From Bacteroidales bacterium UBA1208 (lineage in GTDB: Bacteria; Bacteroidota; Bacteroidia; Bacteroidales; P3): a stretch of 18,551 nucleotides of DNA. A program made the position numbers and the translations under genes. The notes under the pieces were generated by a model that made no database searches, had not been told where the DNA came from, and worked only from the letters and a program-made list of their open reading frames with translations. Location: the NCBI GenBank assembly GCA_002309955.1, contig DBXQ01000083.1, forward strand, positions 6,112 through 24,662, given 5' to 3'. How positions within the stretch are numbered: position 1 is the first letter of the stretch; the number at the start of each line of letters is the position of its first letter. Of this stretch, positions 8,261 to 16,500 are shown piece after piece.

Positions 8261-8371
8261 TACAACTGAGGTTCGCCAAAACCCTTACTACAAACAAGAA
8301 AAGTTCACGGATACCGTGAACGTTTTCCTTCTCTTGTGTAGTAAGATTTGAAATTGGCGATTTCAGTTGTA
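8261..8371. repeat. 111-bp imperfect inverted repeat with a nested perfect hairpin, upstream of the Type ISP gene
   Basis: The left arm reads TACAACTGA, then TCGCCAA, then TTACTACA. The right arm contains their complements in reverse order (TGTAGTAA, TTGGCGA, TCAGTTGTA), with short unpaired stretches between the blocks. At the centre sits a perfect 8-bp hairpin, GTTCACGG/CCGTGAAC with a 3-nt loop (8303-8321). On the minus strand that hairpin is followed by TTTTCTTGTTTG, so it resembles an intrinsic terminator. The whole could be a miniature transposable element (the outer TA could be a target duplication) or a structured leader of the restriction gene. I see no coding capacity in it. Confidence 0.75.
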
Positions 8372-8679
8372 CAAAGAAAAGCAAAAACGCTTAGTGTTAT
8401 ATGTCTTTAGTTCTTAGCCTATTTTTTTGTTATGATGATTCCTTTCTGTTTATTTTCGAGTGCAAAGATACGATTTTTTTTCCAATCGGTGAGATTTGTT
8501 GCTATAATATCGAGGTTAAGATTGTGCGACAGGTATCATACGGATGATTTGCGCAAGAATCAGAAGTGAGTGGAAAGAGAGTGTCTGGATGAAAAATGTT
8601 GTGTGTAATTTTGCAGCCAGAGAGGAACAGGCGGATGGTCGGTGAAGAGGTCTTTGACATACTGTGTTATGGTGATAAA
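8372..8679. other. Intergenic region without a recognisable gene
   Basis: Between the inverted repeat at 8261-8371 and the terminator at 8680-8719 I see no plausible coding frame and no RNA gene. The only feature is the -7 box at 8463-8470. The 8372-8520 part is rich in A and T, as expected near a promoter. Confidence 0.6.
8463..8470 (-). promoter_or_regulatory. Probable -7 promoter box for the Type ISP gene
   Basis: The minus strand reads TATCTTTG, an exact fit to TAnnTTTG. I see no good TTTG element at the expected distance upstream, so the call rests on the -7 box alone. If used, transcription would begin near 8456 and the leader of about 270 nt would contain the entire inverted repeat at 8261-8371. 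Confidence 0.4.
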
Positions 8680-8719
8680 GCAAAGCGTAGATGCCTTTGG
8701 GTCGGCATCCACGCTTTGC
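8680..8719 (-). terminator. Intrinsic terminator after the S41 peptidase gene
   Basis: A stem of 9 bp (GCAAAGCGT with ACGCTTTGC), one mismatch and 6 more bp (GATGCC with GGCATC) closes an 8-nt loop. On the minus strand it is followed by TTTATC, a modest T run. It lies about 40 nt beyond the peptidase stop codon. Confidence 0.65.
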
Positions 8720-8760
8720 AAAGGATGGATGGGGTTGGTGTGTGAACGTCTCCCGGTGAA

Positions 8761-10053
8761 TCAGAATTTGGAGATGTAGTTGAGTGCAGCGTCGAGCTGG
8801 GGTCGGAAGCTGCCGTTGTGGTCTTTGCGGAGGACTTGTTGGTCGGGGATATGGCCAATGCCTTCGGTGATTTGTCCATTGATACGGGCTTCGAAAGTGG
8901 AGGTGTAGATGTAATGTCCCCGGTAGGAATTGCCATCGCCGAAGGGACCACCGTAGTTGAGATTGATGTCGGTGTAGGGCTGCAGGGGGCTGTTGGCACC
9001 GTAGGTGCGTTCGCCAATAGTGTAAACCGTTGGGAGGGCGGCTTTGGCACAGAAAGGTTCAATCTCACCCATGCTGATGGAGTTGATGTCGCAAAGGATG
9101 ACGTAAGGGATGCGCTCGGCGGTAATGTCGCGATAGTATTTCTTGTTGGGATTGATGTAGTAGGGAGCCCACTGGGAGTATTCGAGACGTCCGGGACCTT
9201 CTTTGTAGCGGGTCTGCATGACCTCGACAGGCTGGTTGACGAAAGAGCCGATGAGGTAGTCGAGGTCGTCCTGAAAACCACCAGTGTTGCAACGGTTGTC
9301 GAGGATGATACCTGCCAGTTGGTCGCGGGGGGTGTCGGTAATAGCGTGAAGCCAGTGGTCAAGGAGCTGTGCACCGTCACTGGACGAAGAGCCGTCGCCA
9401 AGGCTGCGGATGATTGGGGTGAAAGCGGCCATGGACTGCCACAGATAGGGTACACGACGGCCATCGGGCAACTGGAAGAGGATGTAGTGGTAAGTGACAT
9501 TGGAGGAGATGGCCTCCTCGCTGAAGGAGAAGGTGCCGGACTCGTGGGCGAGGACGGTATAGCCTTCGGACTCGATACCGTTGAGGAATGCAAGGATGGC
9601 GGGGCGCTCGATAGAGTGGAACTCAATGAAATAGTCGCGCTGGCCGACCTCTACCCTACCCGGATAGATAACTACTAATTTGCCGGAGTCGGCAGGATGG
9701 GGATGGATGTTCTGAATGACGACGGACATGTGGTGGTCTTTCATGTTGCCGAAGATGCCGTAGTAAAGGTTGTAGAGGTCGTCGAAACGGACACTGTCGC
9801 CTTTGGCATAACGCTGGTCGAGTGCTCGAAAACGAGGAAGAAAGCGGTTGTAGACAGCATCCCAGTCGGTGGTATCGACATCCCAGAAGGCATAGCCTGT
9901 GCTGATGCTCTTCCAGATGAAGGTGAACTGATCTTCATAGGTGCTGTATGCCAGTTTATGGCTCTCGCCGATGTAGGGGACATAGTCCGACTCCTTGCGA
10001 CAGGAACTGAAAACCAAGAGGACGGCGGCTGATAATAGGAGTATCTTTTTCAT
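8761..10053 (-). CDS. S41-family peptidase lipoprotein
   Basis: A 430-residue lipoprotein related to the S41 (tail-specific or C-terminal processing) peptidases, expected on the periplasmic side of the envelope or on the surface. The signal peptide ends in VFSSC, making Cys18 the lipidation site. The S41 core is visible as LDNRCNTGG (251-259, matching the usual DLRxNxGG), a serine region CDINSISMGE (321-330, Ser327 the likely nucleophile) and GERTYG (347-352). In most active members this last segment has a lysine that serves as general base; here the aligned residue appears to be Arg349, so activity is uncertain. The frame is open back to 10200, but only ATG 10053 gives the signal peptide. 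This ATG overlaps the stop of the upstream barrel gene as ATGA, implying translational coupling. A terminator follows at 8680-8719. Confidence 0.82.
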   Translation of the reverse strand: MKKILLLSAAVLLVFSSCRKESDYVPYIGESHKLAYSTYEDQFTFIWKSISTGYAFWDVDTTDWDAVYNRFLPRFRALDQRYAKGDSVRFDDLYNLYYGIFGNMKDHHMSVVIQNIHPHPADSGKLVVIYPGRVEVGQRDYFIEFHSIERPAILAFLNGIESEGYTVLAHESGTFSFSEEAISSNVTYHYILFQLPDGRRVPYLWQSMAAFTPIIRSLGDGSSSSDGAQLLDHWLHAITDTPRDQLAGIILDNRCNTGGFQDDLDYLIGSFVNQPVEVMQTRYKEGPGRLEYSQWAPYYINPNKKYYRDITAERIPYVILCDINSISMGEIEPFCAKAALPTVYTIGERTYGANSPLQPYTDINLNYGGPFGDGNSYRGHYIYTSTFEARINGQITEGIGHIPDQQVLRKDHNGSFRPQLDAALNYISKF

Positions 10054-10736
10054 TGCTGGGCGTTTTTGGTGAGTTGATATGATATGCCGAGTGTGACAGA
10101 GTAAGTGCTGAGATAGCGGTAATCCTGGAGATTGGGATAACCTTTGTGGTGGCTGATGAGGTCGTAGTAGAGCAGTGCGTCGAGATTGAGGTTGAGGCAC
10201 TGGGTGAGGCGATAGTTGAGACCTATGCCTCCGAGTATACCGGCATCGAAGCGACGGTTCTCGCGGGTGAAGGGACGCTGTTCGTCAAAATCAATAAAGT
10301 AGACATCGTAGTCGGTCATGCCGTATGTGGTGCCGTTGACATGTTGTCCCAACCAGTAGCCACAGAAGGCACCCAACATGAGGTGCCCCCGGAGGGTCGT
10401 GCCCCCAAAGGAAAAGTCGGCCATGAGGGGCAGAGTCAGATAAGTGTTGAGATGATTGGTGTAGACAGGTGAGAGGTAATTGAGATGGCGTTGCAGACGA
10501 TGGTTGCGCTGCATAAGGCCGAGGTCGGCACGAATGGAGAGCCACGGGTTGACATCATAACGGCTATTTATGCCGAAGTCATAGCCGCAGAGGTTGTGGT
10601 AGGTCTCGTCGACACGGTCGGCATGGGAGCGGGAAATGATTGTGTTGGCTACTCCTCCACGGACACCCACGAACCATTGGGCTACAGCCGTTTGCTGCAG
10701 AAAACAAAGGAGAAGAAGGAATAAAATACGTTTCAT
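10050..10736 (-). CDS. PorT-like outer-membrane beta-barrel protein
   Basis: A 228-residue exported protein. A signal peptide (about 1-19, cleaved after AVA) is followed by WFVGVRGGVANTI, the typical first strand of small Bacteroidota barrels. After it come repeated amphipathic strands with tyrosine, glycine and leucine alternation, such as GAFCGYWLGQ and GILGGIGLNYRL, and a final strand YSVTLGISYQL. This agrees with the PorT/OmpA-type barrel families; the exact function is unknown. Its stop overlaps the start of the S41 peptidase lipoprotein, so the two proteins probably act together at the outer membrane. The 70 or so bases upstream, after the pgk terminator, contain no clear TAnnTTTG box. 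Confidence 0.75.
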   Translation of the reverse strand: MKRILFLLLLCFLQQTAVAQWFVGVRGGVANTIISRSHADRVDETYHNLCGYDFGINSRYDVNPWLSIRADLGLMQRNHRLQRHLNYLSPVYTNHLNTYLTLPLMADFSFGGTTLRGHLMLGAFCGYWLGQHVNGTTYGMTDYDVYFIDFDEQRPFTRENRRFDAGILGGIGLNYRLTQCLNLNLDALLYYDLISHHKGYPNLQDYRYLSTYSVTLGISYQLTKNAQQ

Positions 10737-10807
10737 GGGGAATAGGTGATAATAATTGAAAGCGTTGATTTTAGCGATGTTAATATAGAAAGTTGTAGAT
10801 TGATGAG

Positions 10808-10844
10808 AAAAAAAAAGTGCAGCTGAATGATATCAGCTGCACTT
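10808..10844 (-). terminator. Strong intrinsic terminator after pgk
   Basis: A perfect 12-bp stem, AAGTGCAGCTGA with TCAGCTGCACTT, closes a 6-nt loop. On the minus strand the stem runs into nine consecutive T residues (10808-10816, partly within the stem). It lies 14 nt beyond the pgk stop and ends the five-gene operon. Confidence 0.92.
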
Positions 10845-10858
10845 ATCGAAAAAGTCGG

Positions 10859-12055
10859 TTAGTCTTGGATAGCTTTGATACCCGGAAGGACTTTGCCTTC
10901 AAGGTACTCAAGCATGGCACCACCACCAGTGGAGACATAGCTCATCTGGTCGGCGAGACCCATCTGTTTGACGGCGGCAACGCTGTCGCCACCACCTACG
11001 GCTGCGAAGCAACCGTGCTTGCAGGCTTCGGCCACGCTTTGGGCAATGTTTTTGGTACCTTTGGCGAACGTGCTGAGTTCGAACACACCGGCAGGGCCGT
11101 TCCAAAGGATGGTCTTACTATTCATGATGATGTCATGGATAGCTTTGCAGCTTTCGGGACCGCAGTCCATACTTTCCCAACCGTCGGGAACTTCGCCAGA
11201 ACGAACAATGCGGGTATTGGCATCGTTACCGAACTTGTCACCAATTACACTGTCGATAGGCAGCGTGTATTTCACGCCCTTGGCATCCATGCGGCACATC
11301 AACTCGCGAGCCAGATCAAGTTTGTCGTCCTCGCAGATGGAATTACCAATCTTACCACCGAGAGCCTTGGTGAAAGTGTAACGCATGCCACCAATGATAA
11401 TCATGTTATCTACTTTGTCAAGCAGATTCTCAAGAATGCCGATTTTGCTGCTGACCTTGCTACCACCGATGATGGCGGTGAAAGGACGCGGAGGATTATG
11501 CATCAGTTTCTCAAGGTTGCGCACTTCATTCTCCATCAAGAAGCCGAAGTATTTGTCGTTGGGGAAAAACTTGGCGATAACTGCTGTGGAACTGTGCTCG
11601 CGATGGGCAGCACCAAAAGCATCATTGATATAGCAGTCGCCTAATGCAGCCAACTGACGAGCGAGCTCTTCGCCACCCTTTGTTTCTTCAGGATAGAAAC
11701 GGATGTTCTCAAGAAGCATTACCTCTCCACCTTTCAACGCTTTGGCCATGGCTTCAGGTTTGCCGCTGCCAAGAAGTTCCTGAGTGAAATGGACAGGACG
11801 GTTGATGAGGGTCTCAAGATACTTGGCCACAGGTTCGAGAGTTAACTCGGGTTCGAAACCGCCTTTCTTGGGACGACCAAAGTGAGCCATGATGATGATT
11901 GCGGCACCATCTTCAAGGAGCTTGTTGATGGTGGGTAACGATTCGCGCATGCGGGTGTCGTCAGTGATATTCTTGTTGTCGTCCATGGGGACATTAAAAT
12001 CCACACGGAGCAGGACTTTACGTCCTTTGAAATTGACTTCTTTTATTGATTTCAT
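10859..12055 (-). CDS. pgk: Phosphoglycerate kinase
   Basis: This cytoplasmic glycolytic enzyme transfers the acyl phosphate of 1,3-bisphosphoglycerate to ADP, giving ATP and 3-phosphoglycerate. The 398-residue sequence shows the family landmarks in order: RVDFNVPMD near the N-terminus (substrate binding), the GAAHREHSS segment, IIGGSKVSSKIG, the hinge-side GGMRYTF, WNGPAGVFE and the nucleotide-binding GGGDSVAAV near the C-terminus. The length is normal. I chose ATG 12055, which gives MKSIKEVNFKG as in other members; the frame also has a TTG two codons earlier. It is the last gene of the operon, 34 nt after atpB, and is followed by a strong terminator. Confidence 0.97.
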   Translation of the reverse strand: MKSIKEVNFKGRKVLLRVDFNVPMDDNKNITDDTRMRESLPTINKLLEDGAAIIIMAHFGRPKKGGFEPELTLEPVAKYLETLINRPVHFTQELLGSGKPEAMAKALKGGEVMLLENIRFYPEETKGGEELARQLAALGDCYINDAFGAAHREHSSTAVIAKFFPNDKYFGFLMENEVRNLEKLMHNPPRPFTAIIGGSKVSSKIGILENLLDKVDNMIIIGGMRYTFTKALGGKIGNSICEDDKLDLARELMCRMDAKGVKYTLPIDSVIGDKFGNDANTRIVRSGEVPDGWESMDCGPESCKAIHDIIMNSKTILWNGPAGVFELSTFAKGTKNIAQSVAEACKHGCFAAVGGGDSVAAVKQMGLADQMSYVSTGGGAMLEYLEGKVLPGIKAIQD

Positions 12056-12089
12056 AAGCAATGTATTTTAGGTTAATAATTTACAGGGA

Positions 12090-13211
12090 TTAGGCTTCGG
12101 CATGATGAGGCTCGTGGACAGCCATGCCAATATAAAGGGCAGAGAGCATAGTGAAGACGAAAGCCTGGATGTAGGCAACAAGACATTCAAGGACACTGAT
12201 GAAGACACTGAACACCACAGAGATGACAGAGACACCTGCACCGACACCCATGGAAAGCGTGTTGCTGATGATAAAGATGATAACCACAAAACCAAGAATG
12301 ACAATATGTCCTGCTGTCATGTTGGCAAATAGACGAATCATCAGAACGATGGGTTTTGTGAAGACCCCTACTAATTCGACGACCGGCATGAGCGGAAATA
12401 TTTTAAGCCAAGCGGGTACACCAGGAGTATTAAAAATGTCAATCCAGTAATGCTTATTGCCACTGAGGTTAGTGATGAGGAATGTGATGATAGCAAGGGT
12501 GGCTGTGACAGCTAAATTGCCTGTGACATTGGCACCTGCCGGGAAGAAAGGGATGAGACCCATGCAGTTGGTGAAAAAGATAAAGAAGAAGAGGGTAAGC
12601 ATGTACGGCAGGTATTTTTGGTAGTGTGCTTCGCCAATCATGGGACGCACAATGCTGTCACGAACGAAGACAACAAGCATCTCCACCAAAGACTGAAGTC
12701 CTTTTGGAGCTTGGTTATCACGCTTTTTATAGCCATTCTTGGCAATCATGACAATCACAATAAGCAGAATGACAATTATCATGATGGCAGCAGAAACTTT
12801 TGTAATAGAGAGGTCGAGAGGTTTGACTATCTTGCCTTCAGCATCCAAACGGGGCTGGCCCGATTCGTCAACACAGATGATTTCCTCTTTTTCAATTCCT
12901 CCACCAACAAGACGGTAACCTTTATAGTCGGCATGACCATGATGGAATTTGGACGACATGAAGACATCCAGATGACCATCGTTGATAAGGATTATGGGCA
13001 AGGGTATAGCAACGGCATGCTCATTCCCGGACTTGTCGAAATAATCGAACATATGCCAAGAGTGGGCATCAGTCACGTGACCTATGATGGTGGAACCGGG
13101 ATTGAATGCGGTTTCACTCTCCCCTGCTTGATGGCTTTCGGCATCTTGGGCAGACACATGCATTCCAAAAAGCAGAGTCAAGGAGAACAGAAATGTAAAT
13201 AACTTCTTCAT
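12090..13211 (-). CDS. atpB: F0F1 ATP synthase subunit a
   Basis: This is the membrane subunit that forms the two proton (or sodium) half-channels against the c-ring. The 373-residue protein has an N-terminal signal-like segment and a soluble stretch of about 110 residues, an extension seen in Bacteroidota, followed by about five membrane spans. The essential arginine is Arg293 in LMIRLFANMTAGH. Helix landmarks include LPYMLTLFFFIFFTNCMGLIP (about 201-221) and the C-terminal span ending in LSALYIGMAV. The usual partner genes atpE, atpF, atpH, atpA and atpG are absent on both sides; the neighbours are a small DNA-binding-type protein and pgk. Gaps of 21 nt and 34 nt suggest co-transcription with them. 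Confidence 0.95.
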   Translation of the reverse strand: MKKLFTFLFSLTLLFGMHVSAQDAESHQAGESETAFNPGSTIIGHVTDAHSWHMFDYFDKSGNEHAVAIPLPIILINDGHLDVFMSSKFHHGHADYKGYRLVGGGIEKEEIICVDESGQPRLDAEGKIVKPLDLSITKVSAAIMIIVILLIVIVMIAKNGYKKRDNQAPKGLQSLVEMLVVFVRDSIVRPMIGEAHYQKYLPYMLTLFFFIFFTNCMGLIPFFPAGANVTGNLAVTATLAIITFLITNLSGNKHYWIDIFNTPGVPAWLKIFPLMPVVELVGVFTKPIVLMIRLFANMTAGHIVILGFVVIIFIISNTLSMGVGAGVSVISVVFSVFISVLECLVAYIQAFVFTMLSALYIGMAVHEPHHAEA

Positions 13212-13232
13212 AGTAGCAATATTTGATTGTGA

Positions 13233-13499
13233 TTAATCACTTGTTTTCGAAGTGTTGTTGAAAATATCCACCTGCAGAGAATCAAAAAGACCTAACTGGT
13301 TTTTAGGTTCAGCTTTGGCGACAGCTGTTTTATATTGTTTTAAGGTTTCTCGTACAATACGCTTGACTGCCGCTGGACGAGTGATCCCCAACTCTTTGGC
13401 ATAAACTTTCAGCACTTCACCCTCCCTCTCGGGGAGGGTGATGCTGATTTTCTTAGTTTTTTTTGCCTTGGCCTTTTTGACCTGTGAGGTTGTTTTCAT
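13233..13499 (-). CDS. Small ribbon-helix-helix protein with clamp-binding-like tail
   Basis: An 88-residue basic protein. A lysine-rich N-terminus (KKAKAKKTKK) is followed by a strand KKISITL (16-22) and two predicted helices (about 27-37 and 40-56), which fits the ribbon-helix-helix fold of CopG/Arc-type DNA-binding proteins. The tail contains QLGLF (68-72) and QVDIF (76-80), both close to the pentapeptide QL(S/D)LF by which bacterial proteins bind the DNA polymerase sliding clamp. It begins 8 nt after the DUF2723 gene and ends 21 nt before atpB. It could be a regulator of this operon or a replication-associated protein; neither role is shown by the sequence. No toxin gene accompanies it, so I do not call it an antitoxin. 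Confidence 0.7.
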   Translation of the reverse strand: MKTTSQVKKAKAKKTKKISITLPEREGEVLKVYAKELGITRPAAVKRIVRETLKQYKTAVAKAEPKNQLGLFDSLQVDIFNNTSKTSD

Positions 13500-13507
13500 A
13501 TACAGGA

Positions 13508-16500
13508 TTAAATGTTATACCCTTGTTGGGCAAGCGCAGTCTTCACTTGTTCAGAACGGTTGCTGTCTTTGAGTACTTCAAGGGCAACATGATTAAGGGT
13601 ATAAAGTATCTGACAAGATTCCTCAATGGCGTGTTTGACACCGGAAGCTTTGGATGTGCCATTATACTGGGAATAATAACCTAAGTTCTGAATATAGTAC
13701 TTATAGATACTGTCCCAGATGGCATTGGCCCGCTCCACACCATACACATCATAATAGAGGTCGATGAGGATGACGCTATATTTGTCGTAGGGGAAATTGG
13801 ACTCAGGGAAGTTGGCATCACTAATATCAAGTAGTTTGCGAGCACGTACAGTATCGCCTTTCTCTATCAACTCGCGAGCTGCGATGCAGAAAGTTTGACG
13901 CTGGACTGTGCCCATGTTGATGCTAACAGGATCAACGTAAATGTCAGCGTTGAGATTACCCCACTCCAAGGGATGGATTTGACCTTCGTCATCCTTATAG
14001 CCATTGATAAAATAGTCGTAGGTCTCTTCGGTAAAAGTCTGCAAAGCATAGCGGTTGTCGCGCTTATCGAAAAGAACAGGCTGAACGACTTTGGCTTCGT
14101 AAGGAACTATCTTATAATTCATACCATCTTGCACAACATAACTACGGATAGGTACGAAAACATCTTGAATATAACTGGGGTTCATGATGTTGATGTCGCG
14201 CATGAACTTATTGGTACCGATGATGTCGAGTATCATGAGTTCATGACGGAAAAGGCTACCCTTCTTAATCTGCCATTTAATAACAGGATTCACTTGATCG
14301 GCAAAGACTGCTGGGATAACACCAGCCTTGACCAAGGCAGGAATGTCGAGGGTAATCTTGAAACGCGTTGTAGGAAGTACAACGACTTCTTCACCACGAG
14401 CATCACGTGTGATGAATTTCTCGGGATGGTCGCGCAACAATGCCAAAACATCGGTAACCTCGAAATAGTCGTTAGCCTTGTCTTGGAGATAAACCACATC
14501 CTTGCCAAGACCATAAAAGTCTTTTGTCAGCGTGAACGGCATGGGGTCTGACTCATACAATTTATTAAAGAGTTGCTCGACATACCAATGCATACCTGAA
14601 AGAGTATAATTAAGGATACGCACATCGGTGCGGAAACCTTCTACCTCCTGGGCATACCAAAGCGGGAAGGTGTCGTTGTCACCAAAGGTTATCAACACTC
14701 CATTCTTATCGACAGATGCAAGATAGTTCTTGGCAAAGTCGCGTGCAGCATATTTCTGCGAACGGTCGTGATCATCCCAATTCTCAGAAGCCATAAGTAT
14801 GGGAGCGGCAAACAGACACAACAAGAACACCACCGGCATGACATATTTATAGACATGCTCTTTCTTAAGCAAGCGTGTAATCCAGTCGGACAGAGCCATC
14901 ACTGCCAATCCAATCCAGATGGCAAAGAAACTGAACGAACCGACAAAAGCATAGTCACGCTCACGAGGCTGACGTGGAGGCATGTTAAGATAGATACCGA
15001 TAGCAATACCCGTCATGAAGAACATAATGAATACGATTAGAGCATCTTTCTTGTTGCGTTTGATGTGATAAACAAGACCGCAAATACCCAACAAGAGGGG
15101 CAACAGATAGTATACATTGCGGGCTTTGTTGTTCTTCATGTGGTCAGGCATATTGTCCTGAGGACCGAGTCGGGCTTCGTCAATAGCCTTAATGCCACAA
15201 ATCCAGTTGCCGTTCATATAATCACGTGTGCCATCATCATTGAAATAATGACCTTGGATATCGTTCTGACGACCCGCAAAATTCCACATGAAATAACGCC
15301 AATACATGAATCCCATCTGATAGCCATGGAAATATTTGAGGTTCTGTGCAGCAGTAGGCTTATGGTCTCCACGGCATTTGCCAGCCCAATACTCGTAGAA
15401 CTGAGGGTGACGGCGTGAATTGTCATCGCTATACATACGGGGAAATACTCCTGTATGGTTCTGACGATATATAAACTTCTGCTGATACGAGGCCGGGATA
15501 TAGCGGTCACGACCTTGTTCATCTGTTCCACGCACATATTTGGTGTAACCACGATCGGCATCAATGGGTTTGCCAGCTGTGTAGTACTGTCCAGTGAAAA
15601 GCGGTGTGTCGCCATATTGCTCACGACCCAGATAAGCACGCATGGCAACGGCGTCTTTAGGGGCGTTTTCGTTGAGCGGGGTATTAGTGTTTGCACGGAT
15701 AACCAAAAGGAAGAATGTCGAATAGCCAATTACCAGCATCAGGAATCCCAAAATGGCAGAATTGATGACAGGTTTATTCTTTTTCTTTCCCGAGGTATAC
15801 CAAAGTCCCCATACCACCAATGCGGTAAGCAGAAGGAAGAACACTATTGTGCCGGTATTGAAAGGAAGATGCAATGTATTGACAAAGAAGACATCAAAGG
15901 CGGAATCGACATTCACGATACCCGGGATAATGCCCCACAAAATCAAAGCAAGTAAAATCACAGAGATGACACCGCTCCAGATGAAACCTTTGACAGTCGT
16001 TTTAGGCCATTTGCGGAAATAGACCACATACACAATGGCCGGGACCGTCAGCAGGTTCAACAGGTGGACACCAATGGCAATACCAACAAGCAAACACACC
16101 AGAACCAGCCATCGCAACGAACGCGGGTCGTCGGCCTGTTCTTCCCATTTCAGAATGGCCCAAAACACCACTGAAGTAAAGAAAGACGACATTGCATAGA
16201 CCTCGCCTTCTACAGCCGAGAACCAGAATGTATCACTAAAGGTATAAGCCAAAGCTCCGACAATACCTGCTGCATAAACCGCCCATGTGCGGAAATCTTT
16301 TATGTCAGGATTCTTCGGGTCGGGAAGCAGATGTTTGGCCAGCAGGGTAATGCTCCAGAAAAGGAAAAGAATGGTGAATCCACTGCATACAGCTGACATT
16401 ACATTGACAGCATGGGCAACATTCTCGGGTGTAGAGAACATTGAGAACAGGCGGCCAATCAACTGGAATGACGGTGCTCCCGGAGGGTGTCCCACTTGAA

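Noticed and set aside
8667..9626. A 319-codon open frame on the minus strand, almost wholly serine, threonine and proline.
   Set aside because: It overlaps the S41 peptidase gene in another frame and its low-complexity composition is that of a shadow frame.
8818..9678. A 286-codon plus-strand open frame rich in valine, glycine and aspartate.
   Set aside because: It is antisense to the S41 peptidase gene and shows the composition of a mirrored frame.
10054..10200. A 49-codon N-terminal extension of the S41 peptidase frame.
   Set aside because: It lies inside the coding region of the upstream barrel gene, is rich in proline, glutamine and arginine, and would bury the obvious lipoprotein signal peptide beginning at 10053.
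10817..11644. A 275-codon plus-strand open frame.
   Set aside because: It starts inside the pgk terminator hairpin and runs antisense to pgk, which is certain.
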